Shown here: positions 30,864-40,468 of the stretch, in pieces
Numbering within the stretch: the first letter of the stretch is position 1
Layout of the letters: each line of letters begins with the position of its first letter
Assembly: GCA_030695565.1 (NCBI GenBank)
Contig: JAUYRZ010000054.1
Location: 46,870-110,869, forward strand
Direction of reading: 5' to 3'
DNA from: Archangium sp.
GTDB taxonomy: Bacteria > Myxococcota > Myxococcia > Myxococcales > Myxococcaceae
DNA length: 64,000 bases
Notes under the pieces: generated by a model
The model's input: the letters and a program-made list of their open reading frames with translations, nothing else
Databases searched by the model: none
What the model was told of the DNA's origin: nothing
Program-made: the position numbers and the translations under genes

Positions 30864-33800
30864 ATGAAAATGAGCTTGAGCTGGGCTGTGGTGGCGGTGG
30901 TCGCGGGCTGTGCTTCGCCCGAAGGCAGAGGCCTGATGGAGAGCGGCCCCGGCACGGGCTCAGAGGTCGTGTTCGACGTGTTCGCCAAGCCCTTGCCGAA
31001 CATCCCGTTGCCCAACGACTTCGCCACGCGCTTCGACGCGAGCTCGGTGACGAAGAAGCGCATCAACGCTTCGATGATGGCGTCCACCAAATGGGAGCGC
31101 TCGACGCGTGAATCGCTCGATCAGCTCGACGGGTGGGGCACCTACCAGAGCATCACCGTGGCCTTCAAAAAGCCGCTCGACCTGCACAACATCATCCGGC
31201 GGCACCAGGGCGACGACTACGACGCGCGGGATGACGCGGCGTACCTGATCGACATCAGCCCCGACTCGCCCGACTTCTGCGAGCGCACGCCGCTCGACAT
31301 GGGCGAAGGCAACTTCCCCATCGTGCTGGAGCGCCCGGGCTACTTCGACAACGACCGCCAGGGTGACCAGCTGCTGTTCGACGATCGCGAAGAAGATCTG
31401 AACCGCAACGGCAAGCTCGACCTCGGCGAAGACCTGGACATGGACGGCGTGCTCGACCACCCGAACACGCTCTACCCGGGCGACTCGTCGTTCAAGGCGC
31501 TCACCTTCTACGAACGCGAGACCAACACGCTGATCATGAAGCCGGTGATGCCGCTGCGGGAGAAGAACACCTACGCGGTGGTGCTCACCAAGCGGCTCGT
31601 CGATGAGGACGGCAGGCCTGTGAAGTCGCCTTTCGCCTTCATCAACCACACGGCGCAGACGAAGGCGCTCGAGCCGCTGGCGCAGTGCCTGCCGAACTTC
31701 GGCCTCAGCCTCGAAGACGTGGCCTTCACCTGGCCGTACAGCACGCAGAGCGTCAGCGACGACTACGTGGCGATTCGTGACGGGCTCTACGGCCTGGGGC
31801 CGATGAATCGCCTCGCTGCCGAATACCCCGCGGTCGCCAAGCTGATGACCCTGCGCGACAGCACGCCCGGCTCGTCCATCAACGTGCGCATCGTCAGCGG
31901 CGATCAGTTCCGCTCGGCGGCGGTCGACCTGCTCAAGCAGCTCAACGGCGGCGGCCCGCTCACGGCGTCGATGGCGGCGGTGGCCGAACACCACAAGTTC
32001 ATCGACTTCCACGTGGTGTTCCAGTTCGTCTCGCCGCAGTTCTTTCCCCGGAGAGACTCGGAGGACAAGCTGCTCCCGCTTTACAAGCAGCTCTTTCAGG
32101 TCGACCCGGTGAGCGGTGCGGCGTTCACCCGGCCCGAGACGATCACGGTCTGGCTGACGGTGCCCAAGGCGAGAACGACGGGCCCCGCGCCGGTGGTGAT
32201 CCTCGGCCACGGCTACACGGGCAACAAACTCGACCCGCTCTTCTACGGCGGCTTCTTCGCGCGCTACGGCCTGGCCACCATCGGCATGGAGAACGTGAGC
32301 CACGGCGTGGGTCTCGACAAGACCGACCTCGAGCTCGCGCGCGGCCTGCTGGCCGGCAAGGGCCTGGGCAACATGTTCGACGCGATCGCCAAGAACGATC
32401 GCGCGTTCGATCAGAACGGCGACGAGATCAAAGACTCCGGCGCCGACTTCTGGACCTCGTACATCCTGCACACGCGTGAGGTCGTGAAGCAGTCGGCGCT
32501 CGACTACATGCAGCTGGTTCGCTTGCTGCGCGGCTTCGACGGCAAGACGTGGGACTACGACGCCAACCGCGACGGCGTGGACGATCTCGCTGGCGACTTC
32601 AACGGCGATGGGGTGATCGACGTCGGTGGCACCGCGCCCATCCACATCACGGGCGGCTCGCTGGGCGGCATCATGAGCGCGATGATGTCGGGCCTCGAGC
32701 CGCAGATCGACGTGTCGGTGCCCGTCTCGGGCGGAGCGGGGCTGCCTGACATCGGCGTTCGTTCGATTCAGGGCGGCGTTCGTGAAGCGGTCAACCTGCG
32801 CATGCTGGGGCCGTTGTTCACCACCGTGCGCAACGTGGACACGGGTCAGCTCGAGGCGTGGCAGGTGCTGCCGAACCTGAACGATCTGGGCCGGGTGAAG
32901 CTGGGGCCGGTCAACGTGGAGTTGCTCGAAGGCGACACCGCCGTGCTCTCGAACCTCACCAGCGGCGAGCACCGCTGCGCGCGCGTGGGCGCCGGCGGCT
33001 TGCTCAGGGCCGCGGTCAGCTCGGATCAGAACGATCAGTGGAAGCTCGACGTGTACTCAGGCGCGTTGCCTCCCCAGGAGCGTTCGGGCTGCGCAGTGCC
33101 GGAAGGCGCCACTCCGTACTGGACGATGGACACCTTCGCCCTCGACTCGAAGTTCCAGGCCCTCGAGCACAAGGCGGGCGACCCGTTGATCGCGCTGGGC
33201 GACGGCTTCGGCCTGCGCCGTCAGTCACCCGAGATCCGCCGCTTCCTGGGCCTCGCGCAGTTGGCCATCGAGCGTGGCGACCCGGTGAACTTCCTGCCGT
33301 ACACCGAGCGTCACCGCATCTTGCGCTACGGCACGGGTGAGGAGGTCGGCACGCGCATGGTGGTGGTCAACACCATCGGCGACATGAACGTGCCCGTGGC
33401 GACCGGTGTGTCTCGATCGCGCGCGCGGCCGGCATGGTCGAGCTCTTCTCGGCTGACCCGCGGTACGGCAAGACGCCCAACCGCGTGCTCATCGACAACG
33501 GCGTGCTCGAGTCGGTGGAGCGGGTGGGGCGTTACAAGAACTCGTTGGGCGCCGACGTGCTGCTCGACGTGGATCACTTCTCGGCGCTCTCGGGCGACGG
33601 CACGCAGGATCTGTTCGACGTGCCGCGGCTCAACCCGCCGCTGCGGTTGGTGAAGCCGAACGATCGTGTGGGTGGTGTGACGGGGGTGATCTTCCCGATG
33701 GTGGTGCCGACGGGCCGGCACGGCTTCGACACGCCCGATCCTTCGCTGCCGTTCAACCTGGGCTCGGTGATGCTGAACATGCTCGGGCGCTACCTCCAAA

Positions 33801-33880
33801 CTGGTGGCGAGGAACTCCCGATGGAAGGCTGTCTCGAGTCGAGCAGCTGCAGCTTCGTGCCGCCGATCCCCGCTGACTGA
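30864..33880 (+). CDS. Alpha/beta-hydrolase-fold lipoprotein, frameshifted near the 3' end
   Basis: The corrected product is 1004 residues. The lipobox VAGC is at about residue 16, so it is a surface or periplasmic lipoprotein. The hydrolase domain (about 430-700) contains VVILGHGYTGN and the nucleophile elbow ITGGSLGG with Ser599. Two EF-hand-like calcium loops are visible (DLNRNGKLDLGEDLDMDG and DFNGDGVIDVGG). The frame breaks at TCTC (33411-33414): codons up to 33410 read GDMNVPVATGV, and after skipping two bases the frame continues SIARAAGMVELFSADPRYGK to the stop at 33880. Without correction the protein ends in Arg/Ser-rich nonsense at 33653. The substrate is unknown; esterase or lipase is the best guess. 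Confidence 0.8.
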
Positions 33881-33900
33881 GGAAATCCAGGGCGCTCGAA

Positions 33901-34860
33901 TCAACCCAGCGCCTGATACACGACCCTGTTCCGACCCTGATTCTTGGCCGAGTACAGGGCCTTGTCCGCCGTCTCGAGCAGCTGAACATCGCCCGTCGCC
34001 GTCCCCGCCGTGAGCGAAGTCACCCCGATGCTCACGGTGACCACCACCCGCTGATCCGAGTGCATCAGGTCGAGCTGTTCCACGCTCTGCCGGATCCGCT
34101 CGGTCACGCGCTGCGCTTCGTCCTCGGGGCACTGTCGCAAGATGAGGGCGAACTCCTCGCCACCGACTCGCCCGAACGTGTCTTCGCTGCGAATCAACGT
34201 GCCGACCGCGCGCGAGAAGTGCCGCAGCACCAGGTCGCCCATCGCGTGGCCGTTCTTGTCGTTGATCTGCTTGAACGAATCGAGATCCATCATGGCCAGG
34301 CTCAGGTGCTGCTTGTGCCTGATGGCCGACGACACGTCTTTGCGCAGCAGATCGAAGAAGTAGCCCCGGTTGTACGCACCGGTCAGCGAGTCGCGGATCG
34401 CGTTGTCGACCAGCATTCGATGCGCGGCCTCGTCGAGCTGATCCTGAAACACGAAGCGCAAGATGTGGCTCGCGCCGATCTGCACCAGGTCGCCTTCTTT
34501 GAGTTCGGTCTGGGTGATGCGAGTGCCGTTGACCCAGGTGCCGTTGCGCGAGCTCAGATCGATCAGCTGGCCGCCCTCCGCGGTGCGCACCAGCCGGGCA
34601 TGTTTGCGGCTCACGCCTTCTTCATCGAGCCAGGCATCTGCCTCGCCGGCGCGACCGATGAGCAGCTCCTTGTCGAGCTGGTAGGCGCGGCCGATGGAAG
34701 TGCGGGGGCCGCCCACCACCAGCAGCACTGGCGTTCGGCTTCCCTTCGAGTCGGGAAGAGTGGGTACAGGCAGGCCCGCGGTGATCTCGTCGAACGCGCT
34801 CACTCGACTGCCGAGTGTAGCAACGAATGAAGGCCGGGTTGGAACGGCCACCTCTGTCAA
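33901..34860 (-). CDS. FHA-GGDEF diguanylate cyclase
   Basis: The 319-residue protein has an FHA domain (about residues 55-135; LIGRAGEADAW, GVSRKHARL, SSRNGTWVNG) followed by a complete GGDEF domain (about 150-315). It shows AMMDLDSFKQINDKNGHAMGD and the active signature GRVGGEEF. It should make c-di-GMP and be steered by binding to a phosphothreonine peptide. The start is uncertain: TTG 34860 gives the longest frame; GTG 34803 is also possible. It lies 22 bases downstream of the hybrid kinase gene, suggesting an operon. Confidence 0.92.
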   Translation of the reverse strand: MTEVAVPTRPSFVATLGSRVSAFDEITAGLPVPTLPDSKGSRTPVLLVVGGPRTSIGRAYQLDKELLIGRAGEADAWLDEEGVSRKHARLVRTAEGGQLIDLSSRNGTWVNGTRITQTELKEGDLVQIGASHILRFVFQDQLDEAAHRMLVDNAIRDSLTGAYNRGYFFDLLRKDVSSAIRHKQHLSLAMMDLDSFKQINDKNGHAMGDLVLRHFSRAVGTLIRSEDTFGRVGGEEFALILRQCPEDEAQRVTERIRQSVEQLDLMHSDQRVVVTVSIGVTSLTAGTATGDVQLLETADKALYSAKNQGRNRVVYQALG

Positions 34861-34882
34861 AAGGTCGCCCGTGAAGGTTTCC

Positions 34883-36562
34883 CTAGAGGTGCCGGAGCAA
34901 CATGGTCAGCAGTCGTTCCTGGGTGATGGGCTTCGCGAGAAAGTCGTTCATGCCCGCGGCCCTGCAGTTGTCGACGTCGGCCTGCGCCGCGGAAGCAGAG
35001 AAGCCGATGATGCGCAGTGCGTCACCGTCACGCGCGCGGATCTGTCGAGTGGCCTCGAGCCCATCCATCTGGGGCATGTGAACGTCCATCAGCACCAGGT
35101 CGAACTTGTGAAGTGACGACGCTTCGAGCGCTGCGCGGCCATCGCAGGCGCACTGCACCTGGCACCCGTTCTTGTCGAGCAGGCGTTGCGCGACGAGGCG
35201 GTTGATGGGGTTGTCGTCGACCACCAGCACGCTGAGCCCCTGTGGCAGCTGCCGCGTGTTCGGCAGTTCGATCGCCGGCAGCGCGGTGCGTTCGAGTGGC
35301 AGAGAAAGGGTGAAGCGGGAGCCCACCCCCTTCTCCGACTCGAGCACCAGCGAGCCACTCATGTGGCGCGCGAGCTGTCGTGAGAGCGCGAGCCCCAGGC
35401 CGCTGCCCTGATGCCCCCGGGCGTTCTCGTCGTCGGCCTGGGTGAAGCGGGCGAAGAGCTTGATCTGCTCGGTGTCAGAGATGCCGATGCCCGTGTCCTG
35501 CACCACGAAGGAGAGGTTCTCTTCGGAGCTCGCGAGGCGCAGCCAGATCTGACCGGTCTGCGTGAACTTCACGGCGTTGTTGATCAGGTTGTTCAGGATC
35601 TGCCTGGCGCGCAGCCCATCGAGCATCGCGGCAGGCGGCACGGCCCCGTCGACCTCGACGGTGAGCCGCAGCCCCTTCCGTTCGGCGACGGGCGCCCACA
35701 ACTTGTCCAACTCGGTGGTGAGCTGACGCAACGCGACGGGCACCGGGCGCAGCACCAATTGGCTGGCTTCGAGGCGCGCGAGATCGAGCACGTCGTCGAC
35801 GAGGCCGAGCAACACGCTGCCGCTCGAGCGAATGACCTGCACCATCTCGCGATGCTCCCCAGCGAGCGTGGGCTGCTCCAGAAGAACGTCGGCCATGCCC
35901 ATCACCCCGTTCATCGGCGTGCGGATGTCGTGGCCCACGTTGGCGAAGAAGGCGGTCTTTGCGCGCTCCGTTTCGCGGATGCGGGTGATGGCGCGTTCGC
36001 GGTCGCTCGCAAGGGCCTTGAGCAGGGCCATCGCCAGCGCGAGACCTCCGATGAAGTTGAGGAGGTGTGTGAAGAGCGGGTCGGGATCGAGCTGATGGCT
36101 GGTCAGGCTGAAGTGGCCCGCGATCAACGCGAGACCGCCGCCCAGCATCGAGCGCCGAATCCACGGGAAGGTCTGCTGCGGCTCGAGCATGAGCGCCGCA
36201 ACCAGCGGCAACAGGAAGAGGAAGCAGAGCGTGGTCGCGTCCATCGGGTCGACGGTGAGCGAACCCAGACTGAGGGACAGGGTGTAGAACCCGAGGAAGA
36301 ACTTCACGGCGAAGCGGCGGCGCCTGGGGAACGGGCTGCGGAACAGCCAGATGATCATCGCGGCTGCGAGCACGTCGAGCGCATTGAGCATGGCCAGCCA
36401 GCTGAGGCCCTTGAAGAACGCGGCCACGCACGAGAGCAGACTCAGCGCGATCGCGAGCCAGCCGGTGATCAGGAAGACCTCGGCGCGAGGAACCTCTTCA
36501 GGTGGCACGTCGGCGGGCACCTGCCGGCTGATCCATCCCGAGACTCGCCGCCACGCGTGCAT
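34883..36562 (-). CDS. Membrane hybrid histidine kinase
   Basis: The 559-residue protein has an N-terminal membrane region of five or six hydrophobic helices (about residues 25-185) as a sensor. HisKA with phosphoacceptor His in FANVGHDIRTPMNG follows, then HATPase with DTGIGISDTEQ and GSGLGLALSRQL, and a receiver with DLVLMDVHMPQMDG. I chose ATG 36562; a TTG six bases upstream is possible. The upstream gap of 253 bases holds no gene. The FHA-GGDEF gene follows immediately. Confidence 0.92.
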   Translation of the reverse strand: MHAWRRVSGWISRQVPADVPPEEVPRAEVFLITGWLAIALSLLSCVAAFFKGLSWLAMLNALDVLAAAMIIWLFRSPFPRRRRFAVKFFLGFYTLSLSLGSLTVDPMDATTLCFLFLLPLVAALMLEPQQTFPWIRRSMLGGGLALIAGHFSLTSHQLDPDPLFTHLLNFIGGLALAMALLKALASDRERAITRIRETERAKTAFFANVGHDIRTPMNGVMGMADVLLEQPTLAGEHREMVQVIRSSGSVLLGLVDDVLDLARLEASQLVLRPVPVALRQLTTELDKLWAPVAERKGLRLTVEVDGAVPPAAMLDGLRARQILNNLINNAVKFTQTGQIWLRLASSEENLSFVVQDTGIGISDTEQIKLFARFTQADDENARGHQGSGLGLALSRQLARHMSGSLVLESEKGVGSRFTLSLPLERTALPAIELPNTRQLPQGLSVLVVDDNPINRLVAQRLLDKNGCQVQCACDGRAALEASSLHKFDLVLMDVHMPQMDGLEATRQIRARDGDALRIIGFSASAAQADVDNCRAAGMNDFLAKPITQERLLTMLLRHL

Positions 36563-36814
36563 CGTCAATGTGTATCGCGGCGCCAGAGGGTGTTTCAGCG
36601 AGTCAGCTCGGACACTGAGTTTCGCCGCGAGTCGTCAGAAGTCACCACGCTTCGCGCGATGCGTTCAGGGGACGACACTTTACGGACGGCGGCGGTGGGT
36701 GATCCGCGACGAGGCGCCGCCGGCTGACTCACCCGAGGTGCCGTGAATCGTCAGGCCGGCCTGCGTCACGCAACGAGCAGCACGCTGCGCCTGACCACTG
36801 GGTTCTTTGGGCTG

Positions 36815-36843
36815 ATCACCCCGCGGTTCGCGTTCGGGGTGAT
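36815..36843. other. Inverted repeat at the 3' end of the oxidoreductase gene
   Basis: Perfect 9-base arms, ATCACCCCG (36815-36823) and CGGGGTGAT (36835-36843), enclose an 11-base loop and cover the stop codon. It may terminate minus-strand transcription, but no U-tract follows. The gap 36563-36814 (252 bases) otherwise shows nothing I can name. Confidence 0.4.
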
Positions 36844-38294
36844 GCTGCACCAGAGAGCAGCTCGCCGACCACCCGGCGCGCACCCCACGCGCAGGCAGGC
36901 ACGCTCTGGCCGGGGAACACGGTGTCGCCCACCCGGGCCAGGCCGCGCACGCCGGTGCGCCCCGTCGGGTAGCCGCGCCGGAGCGTGGCGAAGTCGAAGG
37001 GCAGGCCACCCACCCGGCCGCCCCAGCGCCCGGTGAATCCCTGCCAGGTCTTCGGCGTGCCGGGCAGCACCACGGGCTTCGCGGCGCTCTTGACCTGGGG
37101 GAAGGGCCCGGCGAGCGCGCTCAACAGCTCCTCACCCACGGCCGCCTTCCTTTGGCCATGTTCGGCGTCCGAGAGTCCCTCCCATCCGCGCGCGGGCGCA
37201 TGGCAGCTCATGGTCACGGATCGGAACCCGGGTGGCGCCATGGAGCGATCATCGCGCCGGGAGAGCGTCACGAAGGCCGAGTGTGCGCCGCTCACAGGCA
37301 GCGTCTGTTCGAGCACGAGCTGGTGATAGGGCGCCACGTCGTCGCCGAACACGTCCTCCACGCCGAGATGAAGCGTGCAGGCCGCCCAGGCATCGGAATG
37401 CCGCGCGACGGTGCCGGCGAATTTCCCAGCCAGCTCCGGAGCCGCCAGCCGCTTTGCATCCCAGTGGGTGAGGTTGAGCACGAGGTGCTCTGCGTCGAGC
37501 ACTCCCTCCCGGGTCTGCACGCGAAACCCGTCACCCTGGCGCGCGAAGGCGCTGACGGGCGTCTCGAGCTTCAGGGTGCCGCCGCGGCGCACGAAGACCT
37601 CGGCCAGCCGTTCGAGCAGCGAGGCCATGCCTCCCTCTGCGAGGTAGAGCGGGCGCTGCAGGTACTCCATGCCGAGCGCGCCGAAGAGCCACGGGGTGTT
37701 CGCCGCGCGCGCCTGGGTCGAGACGAGCAGCAGTTCGTCGAGCATGGCCTTTGCGGCATCGCTGATGAGCCCGCCGCCCAGCTTCGAAGCGGTGCTCTGG
37801 AGCAGGGCGGGCAGCAGCCCCCACGCTTGCGGATTGCGCGCGGCTCCGAGGAGATCGCCCGGGCCACGGGGCGGAAAGTGGAGCTGGGTGATCAACCCCC
37901 AACCGCGGGCGCCGAGCTGCACGGAGCGGTTCCAGAACTGCGCGAAGTGCTCGCCGTGAGCCCGGGTGAGCGCCTCGGTGTTGGCGCCCGTGTCGCGAGA
38001 AAGAGTCAGCGGTTCACCTCGTTGCCAGACGCTGATGTTCTTCTGCGCGATGGGCGCAGCGAAGGGCACCTCGAGTTCGGCGAGCACGCGCCCCAGCGGC
38101 ATCTCGGGCTCCAGCCCAATCAAGGTGGTGGCGCCTGAGAGAAACCGAAAGCCCTTTGCAGAAAAGGCCGAGGCGCACCCACCCACGTGCGCCTTGCTCT
38201 CCAGCAACATGACGTCATGACCGGCCTGCTGCAGGTAGAGCGCGGCGAAGAGACCGCCTGCCCCGGCTCCGACGACGATCGACGAGCGTTTCAC
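36816..38294 (-). CDS. FAD-dependent phytoene-desaturase-like oxidoreductase
   Basis: The 492-residue protein opens with a dinucleotide-binding fold (SIVVGAGAGGLFAALYLQQAGHDVMLLES) and GGCASAF, as in CrtI-type carotene desaturases, isomerases and retinol saturases. The C-terminal FAD-binding segment GLARVGDTVFPGQSVPACAWGARRV matches. It would act on a polyene or another lipid; the reaction is not determinable. No other carotenoid genes are in the window. Translation starts at GTG 38294. Confidence 0.87.
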   Translation of the reverse strand: MKRSSIVVGAGAGGLFAALYLQQAGHDVMLLESKAHVGGCASAFSAKGFRFLSGATTLIGLEPEMPLGRVLAELEVPFAAPIAQKNISVWQRGEPLTLSRDTGANTEALTRAHGEHFAQFWNRSVQLGARGWGLITQLHFPPRGPGDLLGAARNPQAWGLLPALLQSTASKLGGGLISDAAKAMLDELLLVSTQARAANTPWLFGALGMEYLQRPLYLAEGGMASLLERLAEVFVRRGGTLKLETPVSAFARQGDGFRVQTREGVLDAEHLVLNLTHWDAKRLAAPELAGKFAGTVARHSDAWAACTLHLGVEDVFGDDVAPYHQLVLEQTLPVSGAHSAFVTLSRRDDRSMAPPGFRSVTMSCHAPARGWEGLSDAEHGQRKAAVGEELLSALAGPFPQVKSAAKPVVLPGTPKTWQGFTGRWGGRVGGLPFDFATLRRGYPTGRTGVRGLARVGDTVFPGQSVPACAWGARRVVGELLSGAASPRTRTAG

Positions 38295-38417
38295 CGCCGG
38301 TGTTTAAGGAGGTTGGTCTTTTCCCGCTTGCCTCACTCGGCCAGTCGAGCCCGGTGCACTTGACGATCGTGCGTGTGAACGGCTCTCGATCGGTCAGAAC
38401 CACTGTGGCGAGGTGAT

Positions 38418-40379
38418 TTAAACGCCGTTCTCGACGGGCGGCGCGCGCCAGGCGCGGAGCTCAGCCAGCGCGGTGCCGATCACCAGCACGGCCAGCATCC
38501 AGGCGACGGCGTAGCCCTCGGTCAGGCCGCGATTGAGGTGTTGGTACAGGTAGAACACCATGAACACCGCGTGCAGCCCGATGAGCATGCCGAACGCGGG
38601 GCGCTGGTTCGGCCGTTCCGATCGCAGGAACAGACCCAACGCGAGCAGCCCGAGCATGTTCCAGTAGTACATGTTCACGGTCAGCCAGGTGAAAACGAAC
38701 AACGGCCCGAGCAAGAACGCCTCGACGTCATCGGCGCGGCGCAGCAGCACGAGCAAGAGCAGCGAGAACAACACGCGCGCGACCAGGAAACCGAAGGCGT
38801 AGTCCGTCGGGTAGCTGCACTCCTTCTCGAACATGCGCGTGCGCTCTGCATCGCTCTGCGCGCAGGGGAGCTCGCGGGTGAACGTGCGGGTGCTCACCCC
38901 ATCGCGAGAACAGGTGCACGGGCCTTCAAGGGAGCAGCTCAAGGCAAAACGGTGGCCGTCACCGCAACCTTGGAGCTCCTTGCTGCAGACCGAAGCCGTC
39001 GCCGAATCAACGCTGCTCTTGCACAGCTCAACATCAGGGCGCCGTTGCGCGACGTCACCGGGGAATATCGTCTCGATCCACCGACCCACCGGGTTCGCGG
39101 CGTGCTGCAGGTAGACGGAACGGAACGAGTACTGAATGGCGTAGAACTTCTCGACCTGCGCCACCTCGATGCGCTGGGCGTACTCCTTCCACGCGCCGGT
39201 GCCGAACATCGCGGTGCTGATCACCACGCACGCAGCGCCGGTGGCGGCAGCCGAAATGCCGAAGCGCAGGTACTCCTTCTGGAAGATCTTCGTCTCGCGC
39301 CACACGAAGAGCGCGCGCAGGCCGAGGGCGACTCCAAAGAAGAGGGGGAAGAGCTTGGTGGCGAACGCGAAGCCGAAGAAGCCGCCCGCCCAGGCGTACC
39401 GTTTCTGCTTGAGAAAACACGCCGCGAGCCCGACGGCGAAGAGCCAGTCCCACCGCAGGAAGCTGCCCGAGAGATAGTCGAACACCTGCGGCGGAGCGGC
39501 CCACATGAAGAGGCCCACGCTCGCGGCCCGGTGCCCGAAGCTCTGCCACACGGCCAGCCAGAGCCCGAGCATGAGCAACATGTCGATCCACCCGAGCAGC
39601 GCCTGCCCGCGCGCCGACAACGGAATCAGCTTGGCGATCGGCGTGGCGAAGATCGCCCACGCGGGCGAGTTCGAGTTGCCGTGATCGTTCATCACCGACG
39701 TCCAGTTCATCGGCCAGAGCCGGGCCATGGTGGCCCAGTCGTTCTTGAACGCATTCCACTGATCGTCACTGAAGCGCGCGCGCACCTCGGCGGCGTCACG
39801 CAAGGCCACGTCGAGGGGCACCTGCTCGAAGTTGGTCAGGTCGCGCGTGGTGGGCATCGTGCCCAGCACGTTGACGGTCTCTTTGTCGGCCAGCACCGCC
39901 GCCTTGTAGAGATTGAACCAGCCGACTTCGCGCTGGTACTTGGCGCCCAGATAGAAATGAAACTGCTCCCACTGGTGAATGAGGGGCAGCTTGCCGGCGG
40001 CGACGCCACCACCCACCCAGGCGCCCGAGAGGACCACCACCAGGGCCACCGCGAGGGGCTTCGAGACCCGCTTGCCGGCCGCGGCCCGCCAGCCCTTCCA
40101 CGCAGCGATGCGTTCTTCGCGTTTCGGGTCGAAGGCGAGGCCGATGAGGAAGCCGCAGAAGAGGATCAGCGGAACGCTGGTGAGCACCTGCAGCACGTCG
40201 ACGTCGTGTCGCAACGAGCCGTAGTTGCACCACGCGAAGACCATGAGCCCGGCCAACACGCCGTGCGCGCGCGAGCGTTGCTTCTCGAACCGATCACCTG
40301 CCACGGCGTCGATCAGCAACAGGGCGATCGAGCCCTCCAGGAGGACGATCTTCAGAATGCCCGAGATGAAGTGATTCAT
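38418..40379 (-). CDS. Polytopic membrane protein, GT87-like glycosyltransferase candidate
   Basis: The 653-residue protein has about twelve hydrophobic helices. The pattern (aromatic-rich helices, SGSFLRWDWLFAVGLAACFLK, AGGFFGFAFATKLFPLFFG) resembles polyprenyl-phosphate-dependent glycosyltransferases of the GT87 type. Between helices at about residues 440-515 lies a soluble insert with eight or more cysteines (ELCKSS, VCSKELQGCGDG, SCSLEGPCTCSR, LPCAQ, KECSYPTD), probably periplasmic and disulphide-bonded. The acceptor is unknown. The gene is divergent from the Mrp ATPase gene by 89 bases. Confidence 0.7.
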   Translation of the reverse strand: MNHFISGILKIVLLEGSIALLLIDAVAGDRFEKQRSRAHGVLAGLMVFAWCNYGSLRHDVDVLQVLTSVPLILFCGFLIGLAFDPKREERIAAWKGWRAAAGKRVSKPLAVALVVVLSGAWVGGGVAAGKLPLIHQWEQFHFYLGAKYQREVGWFNLYKAAVLADKETVNVLGTMPTTRDLTNFEQVPLDVALRDAAEVRARFSDDQWNAFKNDWATMARLWPMNWTSVMNDHGNSNSPAWAIFATPIAKLIPLSARGQALLGWIDMLLMLGLWLAVWQSFGHRAASVGLFMWAAPPQVFDYLSGSFLRWDWLFAVGLAACFLKQKRYAWAGGFFGFAFATKLFPLFFGVALGLRALFVWRETKIFQKEYLRFGISAAATGAACVVISTAMFGTGAWKEYAQRIEVAQVEKFYAIQYSFRSVYLQHAANPVGRWIETIFPGDVAQRRPDVELCKSSVDSATASVCSKELQGCGDGHRFALSCSLEGPCTCSRDGVSTRTFTRELPCAQSDAERTRMFEKECSYPTDYAFGFLVARVLFSLLLLVLLRRADDVEAFLLGPLFVFTWLTVNMYYWNMLGLLALGLFLRSERPNQRPAFGMLIGLHAVFMVFYLYQHLNRGLTEGYAVAWMLAVLVIGTALAELRAWRAPPVENGV

Positions 40380-40468
40380 CGGCTCCCGACTGTTCGGACG
40401 CTTGCTTAGCGCGGCCCCCGCCCGTATTGGACGGCTGGCCTTTAGCGGAAAAAAGGAAGCGAGCCACC

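Noticed and set aside
30960..32972. A 670-codon minus-strand frame opposite the hydrolase gene
   Set aside because: Antisense shadow with no start context and no recognised domain.
33405..33420. Programmed ribosomal frameshifting at the hydrolase gene
   Set aside because: No slippery heptamer or downstream pseudoknot-like element is evident; a duplicated TC explains the shift more simply.
33415..33653. The C-terminal 80 residues of the uncorrected hydrolase frame
   Set aside because: They are Arg/Ser/Thr-rich with no fold-like pattern, while the alternate frame over the same bases continues the protein sensibly.
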